Positions 1 through 8,297 of a DNA stretch of 44,182 bases are shown here, piece by piece. The stretch spans positions 1 through 44,182 of the forward strand of contig PFRF01000039.1 in NCBI GenBank assembly GCA_002788395.1. Reading direction: 5' to 3'. The stretch is from Candidatus Levybacteria bacterium CG_4_9_14_0_2_um_filter_35_21. Lineage in GTDB: Bacteria > Patescibacteriota > Microgenomatia > Levybacterales > UBA12049. The position numbers were made by a program, and so were the translations under genes. The notes below the pieces were generated by a model. The model saw nothing but the letters and a program-made list of their open reading frames with translations, was not told where the DNA came from and searched no databases. Every line of letters begins with the position of its first letter. Within the stretch, counting starts at the first letter, position 1.

Positions 1-2
1 CA

Positions 3-20
3 CGTCTTCTGAATTGTCTC
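3..20 (+). repeat. IS left terminal inverted repeat
   Basis: Eighteen bases matching the reverse complement of 1229-1246 with one mismatch at the ninth base. It marks the left boundary of the insertion sequence. Confidence 0.9.
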
Positions 21-74
21 TTTAAAACGACATCTCAATTGTCCTAGACTTTTCATTATCTTTTAGGAGAAGAG

Positions 75-1190
75 GTGATGAAAATGTTAAAGAAAGAACT
101 TTCTTTTAAGCAAGATGTTGTTGGAAAATTACTCAAGGGAAAAATCAGCAGAAAAGAAGCAGAGCAATCTCTTGGTTGTTCAAAAAGAACAATTGTCCGT
201 TATGTTGATCTTGTAGGGAAAGGCGGATTAGCAGCGTTAAAAGATAAACGGCGTAGCAATAATCATAAGCTTTCTCCAAAGCAAGAAAAAGATTTAGTGG
301 AGATAAAAGAGAAAGGAAGATGGCGTTCTGCCAGGAAAGCATTGGAATTAACGGGAATTACTATCATTAAGCCCCGGCAAGTACAAAGAATTTGGGTTAA
401 GCATAATCTTCATCAGGAAAATATTGAGAGATTAAAACCAATTGTCCGCTTTGTTGCCCCTTATCCAAATGACTTATGGCAATCAGATATTCAGGGAAAG
501 ATACACTTCCCTTTTCTTGACGATGCATATTTAGTTGCAACTATTGATGATCATTCCAGGTTTATCCTTGGCGGCAAATGGTTTAGTAACCAAACACAGA
601 TGAATGTCTTTAGAGTTTGGTATCACTGTTTGTTTCAGTGGGGATTGCCAAAGAAGATGCTTCAAGATAAAGGATCACAATACAAAGCAAACGCAAGGTA
701 TACCCAGACCGGTGAATATGCTCAATCAACCTTTCAATTTTATGCAAAAGCCTTAGGAATTGATTTGATCTTTGCTCATAGAGCGCAGACTAAAGGAAAA
801 ATTGAGAAGTTTTGGAGGTTTGTTCAGCAAGATTTTGCAAGAGAAAATATGAAGATTAAATCCTTTGAAGAGTTAAACAAGGCTTTCTTCAAATGGCAAA
901 TTCACTACAACGAAACATTTAAGCATAGCGGTATTGGCATGAACGGGAGAACTCCTGCTGAAGCTTATCAGCCATCTGAAAAAAGAAAACCTAAGCAGGA
1001 GCTCTCAGAACTTCTGACAATTACCATTAGAAGACTAGTTTACCGTGATTCTACTATATCTTTGTTTGGTAAAAGATACAGAATTCCCAACGAATTTATT
1101 ACCTGCAGGATATGGGTCAGGATTAAAGGAGAAACAGTCAGAGTTGAATCAATGGGTAATGTCGTTTACAAGTTTAAACTGAGGGCTTAA
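75..1190 (+). CDS. IS481-like DDE transposase
   Basis: This 371-residue integrase-fold transposase catalyses movement of the surrounding element. The N-terminal ~60 residues form a helix-turn-helix (the KRTIVRYVDL segment), followed by a second winged-helix-like stretch to about residue 115. The rve catalytic core shows D in LWQSDIQG (~137), D in MLQDKGSQY (~195) and E in KGKIEKFWRFVQ (~245), the expected DDE triad. It ends with a C-terminal beta-rich tail. The frame is intact with no stop or shift, so the copy may be active. A GTG at 75 and an ATG at 78 are both possible starts; an AGGAG at 65-69 favours the ATG. IS family assignment is from motif spacing and inverted repeats. Confidence 0.9.
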   Translation: MMKMLKKELSFKQDVVGKLLKGKISRKEAEQSLGCSKRTIVRYVDLVGKGGLAALKDKRRSNNHKLSPKQEKDLVEIKEKGRWRSARKALELTGITIIKPRQVQRIWVKHNLHQENIERLKPIVRFVAPYPNDLWQSDIQGKIHFPFLDDAYLVATIDDHSRFILGGKWFSNQTQMNVFRVWYHCLFQWGLPKKMLQDKGSQYKANARYTQTGEYAQSTFQFYAKALGIDLIFAHRAQTKGKIEKFWRFVQQDFARENMKIKSFEELNKAFFKWQIHYNETFKHSGIGMNGRTPAEAYQPSEKRKPKQELSELLTITIRRLVYRDSTISLFGKRYRIPNEFITCRIWVRIKGETVRVESMGNVVYKFKLRA

Positions 1191-1204
1191 TCAGCCCTCA
1201 GTTT
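1176..1204. terminator. Hairpin over the transposase stop codon
   Basis: A perfect 12-bp stem (1176-1187 with 1193-1204) and a 5-base loop that contains the TAA stop of the transposase. There is no clear T-tract directly after it on either strand. It could end transposase transcription or block read-through from the convergent ftsA operon into the element. Confidence 0.55.
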
Positions 1205-1228
1205 GGACATTTTAGAGTTCGCAAAATG

Positions 1229-1246
1229 GAGACAATTGAGAAGACG
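1229..1246 (-). repeat. IS right terminal inverted repeat
   Basis: Inverted copy of 3-20 with one mismatch. It marks the right boundary of the insertion sequence, 16 bp before the end of ftsA. Confidence 0.9.
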
Positions 1247-1262
1247 CATCACAATAGGGTTT

Positions 1263-2543
1263 TTATGGGATAAATGATTTTAGAAAAGAGATAATTTTAG
1301 AAAATGATTTATTAAATTTTAATCCGGAAAGATTTGGCAAAGAAAATCCAAATGGAAGTGAAGTTTTTCCGTCTAAACTACCACCGTATTTTACAAGACC
1401 AACAACCGTAGGAAAAGATGAACTTTGAATTTCATCTATAATTCCTTTAATTCCTACCGGAGAACCAATCCTAACAGGCATGGCCAACATTCTCCTGGCA
1501 GCCTCCTTAATACCAACCGTATTTGCCCCTCCACCGGTAATAACCAAACCGGATGGAATTTGACCGGCGTAACCACTTTTTTTAATTTCCAACCCAATGA
1601 ATGTAAAAATTTCGTTAAGACGAGGTCTAATGATCCCATCAACCAAAGTTTTATAAGAAACTTTACTTATTTCTTCGGGCAAATTTAGCGAGCCAAGGTC
1701 AATTTCGTCCGTATTTTTTCTATCCGTTGTTTCTTGAGTTACTCTTCTTGTTTCCCCGGAGAGATCGGAGAGATGAAGTTTAATTTTTTCTGCAGATTCC
1801 AGGGAAATTCTAAGACCAATGGCAAGATCATTTGTTATATGCCTTGCGCCTATCGGAAGAACAGCAGAATAAGCGACCGAACCCTCTACAAATACTGAGA
1901 TATCAATAGTACCTGCTCCAATATCTATTAATACAACTCCTAACTCTTTTTCCGTGTCCGAAAGAGCACTTAGAGAACTTGCATAACCGCTAAAGACAAC
2001 TGCATCGACATCTACTCCAACTTCGGAAAATGCTCTTTCTAAATTTCTAATAGCAGTACTGCTTGCCGAAATTATATGCGTATCTACCTCTAACCTTATC
2101 CCGGTCATTCCGATTGGATCTTTTATACCTTCCTGACCATCTACCGTATAACTTCGAGGTAAAACATGGATTATTTCCCTAGTTGATGGTAGAGATATCG
2201 CCTTTGCAGCATCTATTACCCTGGCAAGATCATTCTCTGTAATCTCCCCATCCGGATGCGAAACAGCCACGACCCCCCTTGAATTTTGTGACTCTATGTG
2301 ACCTCCTCCAATTGAAATAACAACTTTTGAGGCGGAATATCCTGCCATTCTTTCTGCAGATTCAAGAGAATTATTAATGGAAGTAACTGCATCTTCTATG
2401 TCTACTATCTGACCTTTCTTAATTCCGGACGATTTTACTTCCGAGACACCCAAAACATTAACAACCTCGTTAATTCTTGCGATAAGTGACACTATTTTGG
2501 ATGTCCCTATGTCAACGCCCACGACAATTTTGCCTTCAGTCAT
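1263..2543 (-). CDS. ftsA: Cell division protein FtsA
   Basis: Actin-like ATPase of 426 residues (usual length ~420) that tethers FtsZ to the membrane and recruits the later divisome. The phosphate-1 motif VGVDIGTSK is at residues 8-16, the phosphate-2 motif LIDIGAGTIDIS near 205, and the adenosine motif ITGGGANTVG near 335. The last ~15 residues (KSFSKIISFLKSFIP) form a short amphipathic helix like the FtsA membrane-targeting sequence. It is the last gene of the dcw run and starts 5 bp after the ftsQ-like gene. ftsZ, the usual next gene, is not present because the insertion sequence and the window edge follow. Confidence 0.95.
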   Translation of the reverse strand: MTEGKIVVGVDIGTSKIVSLIARINEVVNVLGVSEVKSSGIKKGQIVDIEDAVTSINNSLESAERMAGYSASKVVISIGGGHIESQNSRGVVAVSHPDGEITENDLARVIDAAKAISLPSTREIIHVLPRSYTVDGQEGIKDPIGMTGIRLEVDTHIISASSTAIRNLERAFSEVGVDVDAVVFSGYASSLSALSDTEKELGVVLIDIGAGTIDISVFVEGSVAYSAVLPIGARHITNDLAIGLRISLESAEKIKLHLSDLSGETRRVTQETTDRKNTDEIDLGSLNLPEEISKVSYKTLVDGIIRPRLNEIFTFIGLEIKKSGYAGQIPSGLVITGGGANTVGIKEAARRMLAMPVRIGSPVGIKGIIDEIQSSSFPTVVGLVKYGGSLDGKTSLPFGFSLPNLSGLKFNKSFSKIISFLKSFIP

Positions 2544-2548
2544 ATATT

Positions 2549-2974
2549 CTAATATTTAATCAACTCAATTATGGGCTTATCAAACCTAAAATCAAGCTTT
2601 TTAAGCCGTTTCCCTTCTATTGTAAGCCTAGAAAGGATTAATTGTAAAGAGGAAGTTTGGGTAGAAAGATCCCTCTTTAAAGAAAAAATTACCAAGCCTT
2701 CATCTTTAAGAGTTATAAATAAACTTAGATCGTTTCCTGGTAAAACCTTTTGATATTGAATATTTTTTTTCTTAAGAAGTATCTCTAAATCTATAAGTGC
2801 AGACATTCTTGTTTTTGATACCGGATTTTTGGGAAGATCTTTAAATAAAACATTATAATAAACACTCAAAAATAACGAAAGAAAAGACAAAAAAATACCT
2901 AATAGAAGAATAAAAATCGCAATTCTTTTTCTCCTAATTATTCTATTTGTTCTTTTTTTTACTATTTTTTTCAT
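2549..2974 (-). CDS. Minimal FtsQ/DivIB-like divisome protein
   Basis: A 141-residue single-pass membrane protein in the slot normally held by ftsQ, between murG and ftsA. It has a very basic N-terminus (KKIVKKRTNRIIRRKR), one transmembrane helix at about 20-43, and an extracytoplasmic part of ~95 residues. The C-terminal phrase LKKLDFRFDKPIIELIKY resembles the end of the FtsQ beta domain, where a strand of the type 'IDLRF..' is common. FtsQ is usually ~250 residues with a POTRA domain after the membrane helix; here there is no room for one. It overlaps the 3' end of murG by 32 bp. The FtsQ assignment rests on position and weak C-terminal similarity. Confidence 0.6.
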   Translation of the reverse strand: MKKIVKKRTNRIIRRKRIAIFILLLGIFLSFLSLFLSVYYNVLFKDLPKNPVSKTRMSALIDLEILLKKKNIQYQKVLPGNDLSLFITLKDEGLVIFSLKRDLSTQTSSLQLILSRLTIEGKRLKKLDFRFDKPIIELIKY

Positions 2975-4064
2975 TTGCCATTGCTCTTATTACTGCTTCT
3001 ATATTTTTTGCAGCGTTTTTGAATATGTTTTTATCTTGTCCGGAATTTAAAACGTATTTGTCAATATTTTTTACCATTTTATCAATTTCGTCAAATAATA
3101 TTAATGGATTAAGCTTATCCTGTTCTATTATTTCAGCTAGCCCAAGATTTTTTATAAAAAGGGCATTCTTAAGCTGTTCGTTTTTCTGAGAAAAAGATAA
3201 TGGAATCAAAATACACGGCTTGCTAAAAAAAGTTAATTCCGTAACCGTATTTATTCCTGATCGGGATATAACCATTTTTGATTTTTTAAAAGCTTCCGAC
3301 ACCTCATCCGAATCTAAAAAATCTTTTATCCGATATTCTCCTTTTGTTACTCTTAATGAATCTTTTAGTTCTCTTGCTTTTTTGAAATCATTAAATTCTT
3401 TTGCTCCACCTGTTTGATGGATAATATTTGCAAAATTTAATAGCCTTTCGATACACCCAAAAACTGCTACGTTTAATGTGTGAGATCCCGAACTTCCACC
3501 TGTAATGTAAATAACCGGCAAATCATTTTTAAAATTAAAATTGTTACTATGTGATTCCAAGAGCTCTTTTCTAATTGGATTTCCTGTTAAAATAATTTTG
3601 TTTTTAGGAAAATATTTTTCATCCTCTTTCCAGGATGTACATATTTTATTAGCAAATTTAGAAGCAATTTTATTTGCAAGACCTGCTTCTAATGTTTGCT
3701 CGTGAATTACAACCGGAATACCTAAAAAGGATGCAGCAAAAATTACCGGTAATGAAAGATACCCACCAAAACCCATTACAATATCAGGTTTAATCTTTAC
3801 AAGTGTACTTAATGATTGAGTAAATCCAACCGGAGATTTTAGTAAAGAAGTGAAGGTATGTTTTGAAAGTCTTCTTTGTAATCTTCCCGTTGTTAATGGT
3901 ATAAACGGAATTCCCAGTTTAGTTATTAACAAGTACTCTAAGGAAAGCGCTTTGTCCCCCTCGAATGAATATTTCCTTCCAATAAAAAATATCTCATTAG
4001 ATCTTAGCTCTTCAATTAACGACAATGCCGGAGATAAATGTCCTCCGATTATAATTATTTTCAT
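2943..4064 (-). CDS. murG: MurG, lipid II synthase
   Basis: UDP-GlcNAc:undecaprenyl-PP-MurNAc-pentapeptide GlcNAc transferase, a GT28-family GT-B enzyme on the inner membrane face that turns lipid I into lipid II. At 373 residues it is near the usual 355. It shows the N-terminal loop GGHLSPA (7-13), the HEQTLEAGLANK segment (121-132; HEQN in most relatives), the second glycine loop GGSSGSH (189-195) and the donor-site motif SRSGINTVTEL (~266-276). The lysine-rich tail may contact the membrane. It lies 5 bp after ftsW. Confidence 0.95.
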   Translation of the reverse strand: MKIIIIGGHLSPALSLIEELRSNEIFFIGRKYSFEGDKALSLEYLLITKLGIPFIPLTTGRLQRRLSKHTFTSLLKSPVGFTQSLSTLVKIKPDIVMGFGGYLSLPVIFAASFLGIPVVIHEQTLEAGLANKIASKFANKICTSWKEDEKYFPKNKIILTGNPIRKELLESHSNNFNFKNDLPVIYITGGSSGSHTLNVAVFGCIERLLNFANIIHQTGGAKEFNDFKKARELKDSLRVTKGEYRIKDFLDSDEVSEAFKKSKMVISRSGINTVTELTFFSKPCILIPLSFSQKNEQLKNALFIKNLGLAEIIEQDKLNPLILFDEIDKMVKNIDKYVLNSGQDKNIFKNAAKNIEAVIRAMANEKNSKKKNK

Positions 4065-4069
4065 ATGTT

Positions 4070-5137
4070 TTAATGTCCTTGTTTTGAAATATTTATTAAA
4101 ATTCCTATCGCTCCTAAATTCATTATCAGTGCAGATCCTCCATAAGAAATAAACGGCAAGGGAATTCCAGTTAAGGGTAAAAGGGCGGTTTGCGCTGCTA
4201 AGTTAATTAATATCTGAAACGCTAAAAATGAGGTTATTCCCCCTGCCAAAAGCTTGCCAAAAGTATCTTTTGCCCTAACGGCAATATAAAAACCTCTCCA
4301 GACAACTACTAAAAATACAAGAATAATTAAAGTTGTCCCTAAAAAACCCAACTCTTCTCCAATTATTGCAAATATTGAGTCTGTCATATTTTCCGGCAGA
4401 TAAGCATATTTCTGTAACGAATTGCCAATTCCTACCCCTGTTAAACCTCCCGATCCGAAAGCAATTAGTATTTGCCTAACATGATAAGAAAAACTATCCG
4501 GAGAATTATTAAAATTAAGAAATGTTGCAAGCCTATTTGCCCTATAAGGGGCAATTTTAATCAGAATAAATGTAAGAAGTCCTACGACAGGAGCAAGGGA
4601 AAGAAGGTACAGAATACTTCCCCCGGAAAGGAAAAAAATTACCATAGATTCTGCTAAGATAATTGCCGCCGTCCCCATATCCGGTTGGAGCAATATTAAA
4701 AATAATATTAATCCCGTCAGCATTAAAAATGCCCAAAATCTTCCCTTTTCCTTGGTTGAAAACCAAGCAGAAAGATAAATCGCTAAAGCAAGTTTTGCAA
4801 ACTCGGATGGCTGAAATAAAAAAAGCCGAAAATCAATCCAACGCCTTGCGCCCAAAAGATTTACTCCTAAACCGGGAATAAAAACTATAATTAAAAAAAT
4901 TATAGCAATAATAAGTATGGGAATAGCTAGGTTATAAAATCTGCGGTAGTCAAAAATAGAAAAAAGCCCTAGAGATATAAAACCCACAATTATCCAGAAC
5001 GATTGAACCTTTAAATAATGATATTTATCGGCAAAATCCCTAAAAGCAACGAAAGTGGATGCGTCGTAAATCATAAAGAGACCAAAAAATGTTAAAAAAA
5101 TAGTAGCAAAAAAAAGAGGTAAATCTATTTTTTTCAT
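4070..5137 (-). CDS. ftsW: FtsW/RodA-type SEDS glycosyltransferase
   Basis: A polytopic SEDS protein of 355 residues that polymerises lipid II together with a class B PBP. About ten hydrophobic segments span the length. The family signature near the end is clear (ISYGGSALIMNLGAIGILINI), as are the LLQPDMGTAAI segment and the central loop with PYRANRLATFLN. Its position between mraY and murG with ftsI in the same cluster points to FtsW rather than RodA. The start codon overlaps the mraY stop by one base (TAATG), so translation is probably coupled. Confidence 0.92.
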   Translation of the reverse strand: MKKIDLPLFFATIFLTFFGLFMIYDASTFVAFRDFADKYHYLKVQSFWIIVGFISLGLFSIFDYRRFYNLAIPILIIAIIFLIIVFIPGLGVNLLGARRWIDFRLFLFQPSEFAKLALAIYLSAWFSTKEKGRFWAFLMLTGLILFLILLQPDMGTAAIILAESMVIFFLSGGSILYLLSLAPVVGLLTFILIKIAPYRANRLATFLNFNNSPDSFSYHVRQILIAFGSGGLTGVGIGNSLQKYAYLPENMTDSIFAIIGEELGFLGTTLIILVFLVVVWRGFYIAVRAKDTFGKLLAGGITSFLAFQILINLAAQTALLPLTGIPLPFISYGGSALIMNLGAIGILINISKQGH

Positions 5138-6147
5138 TATTTAATGAAAGCAATATATAATCCTATAATTGCAAACAAAAAACCCAACAGCCATGATCTC
5201 ATAACAATTTTTGGTTCGTCCCATCCCCGTTTTAAAAGATACAAATGAAGTGGGGCAACCGGAAAAATCTTTCTCCCTAAAAACCTTTTGCCTAAAATTT
5301 GAATTAAAGAAGATCCTACTTCGATAACAAACACTCCTCCTATTACGGCAAGGGCAATTATTCTCCCGTTTAAAAGACCAATTACTCCCAATGAAGCTCC
5401 TAAAGACAATGAGCCAACATCTCCTAACCAAATTCTTGCTTTGTAGATATTAAAATACAGAAAAGCGGCTACGCTCCCTGCTAAAAAAGCAATAAAAATT
5501 CCCAATGCAGGATCTACTGCAGTTGATGAAATTGCTAAAAACGCAAGAAGACAAATTAGAAATAATCCCGGTGCCAATCCGTCCAGTCCGTCTGTAATAT
5601 TAAAAGCGTTTGCAAAAGAGACAATTACAAACGCTGCAAAAGGGATAAACAAAAAACCTAAATTGGTTAGACCAATTCCCCGGATGAAAACGAACGAATA
5701 TCCAAGTTTAAAATATAAAGCTGTTGCAATAACTAGAGCCAAAACTATTTGTATTGCAAGTTTATGTCTAAGCCTTAAGCCAAAGATCATTGTTTTTTTT
5801 CCATTAACAAGTTTTTTTACATCATCATAAAGTCCTAAAAGTCCAAAACTAATAAAAGTAAAAAAGATTACAAATAAATCCCAGCCTCCAACTTCAACAT
5901 TAAACATTCCATATGCCCAAATAGTTAGAATAGCTACGACACAAATGATAAGTACGCCTCCTCCAAACGGAGTGCCAACTTTCCACGCATTAAGCTTATC
6001 GAAAACATGAGCCCTGTTATTTAGAAAATCTTTTGTTACTTGATTCTGACGTCTAAATTTAATCTTATAAAGAAAATCTATAAATGGGATAAGTAGCATT
6101 GCTGTAATAAAGAAAGACAATATTGTAAATCCCAAAAGCTGTGACAT
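5137..6147 (-). CDS. mraY: MraY-family phospho-MurNAc-pentapeptide transferase
   Basis: A polytopic enzyme of 336 residues (usual ~330-360) that makes lipid I from UDP-MurNAc-pentapeptide and undecaprenyl phosphate. Family motifs seen: the Asp pair in LGLYDDVKKL, NAFNITDGLDGLA, and the Mg-binding loop ARIWLGDVGSLSLGA. The C-terminal region keeps RGWDEPKIVMRSW, but the preceding HHH motif reads PLHLYLL, with only one His (residue 301), which is unusual. It has its own promoter and is separated from the glmU-like gene by 57 bp. Confidence 0.92.
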   Translation of the reverse strand: MSQLLGFTILSFFITAMLLIPFIDFLYKIKFRRQNQVTKDFLNNRAHVFDKLNAWKVGTPFGGGVLIICVVAILTIWAYGMFNVEVGGWDLFVIFFTFISFGLLGLYDDVKKLVNGKKTMIFGLRLRHKLAIQIVLALVIATALYFKLGYSFVFIRGIGLTNLGFLFIPFAAFVIVSFANAFNITDGLDGLAPGLFLICLLAFLAISSTAVDPALGIFIAFLAGSVAAFLYFNIYKARIWLGDVGSLSLGASLGVIGLLNGRIIALAVIGGVFVIEVGSSLIQILGKRFLGRKIFPVAPLHLYLLKRGWDEPKIVMRSWLLGFLFAIIGLYIAFIK

Positions 6148-6161
6148 AAGCTATAATTATA
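6148..6161 (-). promoter_or_regulatory. mraY promoter, -10 box next to the start codon
   Basis: A consensus TATAAT on the minus strand (6161-6156) ends 8 bases before the mraY ATG. Transcription would start at or within a few bases of the start codon. No good -35 box was identified. Confidence 0.55.
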
Positions 6162-6204
6162 ATACGAATGGTGCTTATAAGCAATTAAATTTTTAGGTCA
6201 ATAC

Positions 6205-6966
6205 CTATTTTTTAGCAGTTAAGAAGAGATGTTCTGCTTCCAGTAACTCATCCTTTGTATTAACGCCTCTCCATGGTAATAAATTAATTTTCAAAGTTTC
6301 AATTTTTTCCTTATGCACAATACCAATATCAAGTAAGCTTGTTAAATAATATTCTCCTGTAATATCACTTTTTTTTACTTGTTTTAGATATTTTTTTAAA
6401 AAATCTACTTTAAATAGATAACACCCGGGATTTATCTCGTTTATTTTTCTTTGAACTAAAGTTGCATCTTTTTCCTCAATTATTGCTTTAACCTTACCGT
6501 TTTTGTCCCTTATGATCCTACCAAGACCAAAAGGATTTTGTTTTTTAATAGTTAGCAAAGTAAACGATGAATTAGTCATAAAATGTGTTTTAACAAGACT
6601 TTTAATCGTTTTGTCGCCATAAAATGCAGAATCATCTCCGTTAAGTACCAGTACGTCTTCTACTTCTTTCGGCAATTTTTTTAACGCACATATTACTGCA
6701 TGCGCTGTTCCCAATCTTTTCTTTTGCTCAGCATATATAACTCCTCCGTCTAAAAGCTTCATAACAGATTGCTTTGCAAAACCCACAACTACAACTAAAA
6801 ATTTTATCTTAATTTTTCTAAGAAAATGAATTGTATGAAGAATCATCGGTTTATCTGCTAAATGAAGAGCTACTTTGTTAACTCTTGTTGAATTCATTCT
6901 TTTTCCTTTTCCTGCAGCTAAAATAATTGCCCCAAGACTTTTATGTTTTTTTACTAATATATTCAT
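6205..6966 (-). CDS. GlmU-type UDP-GlcNAc pyrophosphorylase domain
   Basis: A 253-residue nucleotidyltransferase matching only the N-terminal half of GlmU, which makes UDP-GlcNAc from UTP and GlcNAc-1-P. Seen: LAAGKGKRM (G-x-G-T-R-M loop, Lys in place of Thr), KVALHLADKPM, GTAHAV, NGDDSAFYGD, and the GlmU-like stretch GLGRIIRDKNGKVKAIIEE followed by INEINPGCYLF. The C-terminal left-handed beta-helix acetyltransferase domain is absent, so acetylation would need another protein. It overlaps the end of murA by 4 bp (ATGA), placing substrate supply next to MurA, which uses UDP-GlcNAc. Another NDP-sugar pyrophosphorylase specificity is possible. Confidence 0.82.
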   Translation of the reverse strand: MNILVKKHKSLGAIILAAGKGKRMNSTRVNKVALHLADKPMILHTIHFLRKIKIKFLVVVVGFAKQSVMKLLDGGVIYAEQKKRLGTAHAVICALKKLPKEVEDVLVLNGDDSAFYGDKTIKSLVKTHFMTNSSFTLLTIKKQNPFGLGRIIRDKNGKVKAIIEEKDATLVQRKINEINPGCYLFKVDFLKKYLKQVKKSDITGEYYLTSLLDIGIVHKEKIETLKINLLPWRGVNTKDELLEAEHLFLTAKK

Positions 6967-8297
6967 TCTGTAATTCTCCTAATATCTGCACCTAGATATC
7001 TTAATCTCTGGTCGAAATTTTCATATCCCCGGTCTAAATGCTCTAAGCCAAAAATTATACTTTCTTTTTTTGCCGCTAACGCCCCTAGGACTAATGTTGC
7101 ACCTGCTCTTAAATCGGATACTGTAACAACTCCATTATGGAGTCTTGCCGGACCGGAAATTTTTGCTGCATGAAGAAAATTTATATCATCTCCTATATTA
7201 AAATTATAAAATTCTTCAGGGTTGCTTACCTTAGGGTTAAATAATTTTATTTTTGCTCCCATTTTCTCTAGTTCTGTTGCATAAGTAAATCGGTTCTCAT
7301 AAACTGTTTCGTGAATTTGCGATACTCCTTTTGCTTTTGTCATAAGCACTGCCCATGGTCCCTGCCAGTCTGTCATAAAGCCTGGATAAAAATTTGTAAC
7401 AATTGTTGTCGGCTTTAGACTGCCTTTGTAAAAAAACCTTATTCCGTCCGGTTTTTCCTCAAAGCCTCCATTTGCATCTTCAAGCTGATTTAAAAATTCA
7501 GTGATACCGGTTCTGCTTATTCCTTTTATAAGGATATCCCCTTCTGTTATTATTCCGGCCACGGCAAATGTAACAACTTCATTTCTGTCCGGACTAATTG
7601 TAAATCTTGTCCCCTTAAGTTTTTTTACACCCTTAATAACTATTACTCTTGTTTCTGTTCTTTTTACATCTGCTCCCATTTTATTTAAAAGCAAAATCAA
7701 TTCATCTATTTCCGGTTCCCGCGCAGCATTTCTTAAAATTGTTGTACCTTCTGCCAAAACCGATGCAAGAATCATTGTTTCTGTTCCCGTATGCGTATTT
7801 TTAGAAAAAACGTAATGCGTTCCTTTTAATCCGGAGCTTGCGCTAGTATGAAAATAACCGTCTTCGCTTTCGTAATCCACACTTGTCCCCATTTTTACCA
7901 ATCCATCTATAATTCTGTCTATCGGTCTTGCTCCGATTCTGCAGCCACCGGGATTAGGAATGATTGCCTTACCTGTTCTTGCAAGAAGGGGTGCTAAGAA
8001 CATGTAGGAAGCTCTAATTTCCGCTGCTTTTTCAAGCGTAATTTTTATTGTTTTGAATTCACCCATTTTTATAGAAATAGAATGATCAACAATCTTAACT
8101 TTCCCACCCAGTTCTTCTATAATTTCTGCCATAATCTTAAAATCGGAAATTATCGGAATGTTATCGATAATTACTTCTTCCTTCGTTAGGCAAGCAGCAA
8201 CCAGTGCCTTTAAGGCAACATTTTTAGATCCCGAAACAGAAACTGTTCCTGATAATTTTTTTTGCCCGTTTATAACTAATTTTTCCAGATTAAGCAT
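6963..8297 (-). CDS. murA: MurA, UDP-GlcNAc enolpyruvyl transferase
   Basis: Adds enolpyruvate from PEP to UDP-GlcNAc, the first committed step of peptidoglycan synthesis in the cytoplasm. At 444 residues it has the usual EPSP-synthase-like two-domain length. The loop NPGGCRIGARPID carries the catalytic Cys119 (a Cys, so probably fosfomycin sensitive rather than the Asp form). The N-terminal SGSKNVALK provides Lys25 and Asn26. DLRAGATLVLGALAA lies near the end. It overlaps murC by 8 bp and the glmU-like gene by 4 bp. murB, the next enzyme, is not in the window. Confidence 0.96.
   Translation of the reverse strand: MLNLEKLVINGQKKLSGTVSVSGSKNVALKALVAACLTKEEVIIDNIPIISDFKIMAEIIEELGGKVKIVDHSISIKMGEFKTIKITLEKAAEIRASYMFLAPLLARTGKAIIPNPGGCRIGARPIDRIIDGLVKMGTSVDYESEDGYFHTSASSGLKGTHYVFSKNTHTGTETMILASVLAEGTTILRNAAREPEIDELILLLNKMGADVKRTETRVIVIKGVKKLKGTRFTISPDRNEVVTFAVAGIITEGDILIKGISRTGITEFLNQLEDANGGFEEKPDGIRFFYKGSLKPTTIVTNFYPGFMTDWQGPWAVLMTKAKGVSQIHETVYENRFTYATELEKMGAKIKLFNPKVSNPEEFYNFNIGDDINFLHAAKISGPARLHNGVVTVSDLRAGATLVLGALAAKKESIIFGLEHLDRGYENFDQRLRYLGADIRRITE

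Larger units (their letters stand above)
3..1246 (+). mobile_element. Complete IS481-like insertion sequence
   Basis: A single transposase gene lies between near-perfect terminal inverted repeats. The left end (3-20) and the inverted right end (1229-1246) agree at 17 of 18 positions, and a weaker match continues inward to about 44 and 1205 (14 of 24). The left end holds two copies of an AATTGTC motif (12-18 and 37-43), as expected of multiple transposase binding sites. The dinucleotide CA lies just outside both ends, so a target duplication of 2 bp fits, and 5 or 7 bp cannot be excluded because the window begins two bases outside the element. It sits 16 bp beyond the ftsA stop and is convergent with it. 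Confidence 0.9.
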
